Origin: an uncultured Clostridia bacterium
GTDB taxonomy: Bacteria > Bacillota > Clostridia > TANB77 > CAG-508
Direction of reading: 5' to 3'
Assembly: GCA_944388645.1 (NCBI GenBank)
Contig: CALXJO010000072.1
Span: forward strand, 1 to 5,440
DNA: 5,440 nt
Below are positions 5,147 through 5,440 of the stretch, piece after piece (the stretch's first letter is position 1; every line of letters begins with the position of its first letter). The translations under genes were made by a program, and so were the position numbers. The notes under the pieces are model-generated. The model did no database searches. It was given only the letters and a program-made list of their open reading frames with translations, and was not told the DNA's origin.

Positions 5147-5440
5147 CTATCTTAATTTTTCAATTTCTTCTATTGTTAGCCCTGTTATTTCTGCTACATT
5201 TTCAATATTCATATTTTGTTTTAGAAGTTTTTTTGCAACTTCTTTCATTGTTTCAACACGGCCTTTTTTACGTCCTAATTTTTCTCCTTCTTCTTTTCCA
5301 TTATCTAAACCAGCTTGATATATTGCCTTTTCGTCCATTATTGCTTTTTCTCTTAATTCTGCTTCCCTTTGTAACTGTTCATCTTGACTTAATTTTCGTA
5401 CTTCTATTACTGCTTCTTTTACATCTTCGTTTTTTTCCAT
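5147..5440 (-). CDS. C-terminal part of an Rpn/PD-(D/E)XK-type protein
   Basis: Only the last 97 or so residues are in the window. The ATG at 5440 coincides with the window edge, so it is probably an internal Met and the true start lies outside. The fragment is highly charged and helical. It contains ELREKAIMDE (28-37), a run of glycines every four residues (44, 48, 52, 56, 60) in a Lys/Glu-rich helix, and a terminal segment KKLLKQNMNIENVAEITGLT (70-89), then IEEIEKL. This pattern is typical of the C-terminus of the Rpn family, often annotated as PD-(D/E)XK nuclease family transposase. These proteins are usually about 250-320 residues long, and their N-terminal nuclease core is not seen here. 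Members of the Rpn family have been linked to DNA cleavage and recombination; activity here cannot be judged. Base composition resembles the neighbours. Assignment rests on recalled family resemblance. Confidence 0.7.
   Translation of the reverse strand: MEKNEDVKEAVIEVRKLSQDEQLQREAELREKAIMDEKAIYQAGLDNGKEEGEKLGRKKGRVETMKEVAKKLLKQNMNIENVAEITGLTIEEIEKLR

Noticed and set aside
1..5440. tRNA or rRNA genes, CRISPR arrays, a complete insertion sequence, or a novel defence or metabolic system.
   Set aside because: No regularly spaced repeats, no recognisable RNA gene and no terminal inverted repeats were seen; nearly all sequence is explained by the chaperone operon and one partial gene.

Overview
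The window is AT-rich, and every gene I can support lies on the minus strand. It is dominated by the heat-shock chaperone operon hrcA-grpE-dnaK-dnaJ, read from right to left. The gene order, the CIRCE operator, strong purine-rich Shine-Dalgarno sites, and a DnaK whose ATPase domain lacks the roughly 24-residue insertion of Gram-negative proteins all point to a low-GC Firmicute. A clostridial relative is my best guess. The upstream neighbour, of the PD-(D/E)XK/Rpn 'transposase' type that is common in Clostridia, fits this. No genus can be named from the sequence alone.

Layout from right to left, in the direction of transcription: 5440-5147 is the C-terminal part of an Rpn/PD-(D/E)XK-like protein, cut by the window edge, followed by a probable terminator hairpin (5105-5078). 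The intergenic region 5146-4894 also holds a small inverted repeat, a consensus-like sigma-A promoter (4971-4943) and a CIRCE operator (4933-4907). Next come hrcA (4893-3835), grpE (best start 3851, overlapping hrcA by 17 bases), a 121-base gap with a small inverted repeat, dnaK (3196-1340), a 69-base gap filled largely by a GC-rich nested palindrome (1338-1300), and dnaJ (best start 1270, end 116). The last 115 bases hold no gene and no convincing terminator.

The genes form one functional unit. HrcA represses the operon by binding CIRCE just downstream of the promoter. DnaK is the ATP-driven Hsp70, DnaJ delivers substrates and stimulates ATP hydrolysis, and GrpE releases ADP. All four proteins look intact, with key residues present. 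I corrected two starts: dnaJ to 1270 and grpE to 3851, because the upstream in-frame start codons sit in or against the Shine-Dalgarno sequence.

I see no previously undescribed system here. The points most worth checking are the GC-rich nested palindrome between dnaK and dnaJ, the hrcA/grpE overlap, and the unusual C-terminal tail of DnaK.
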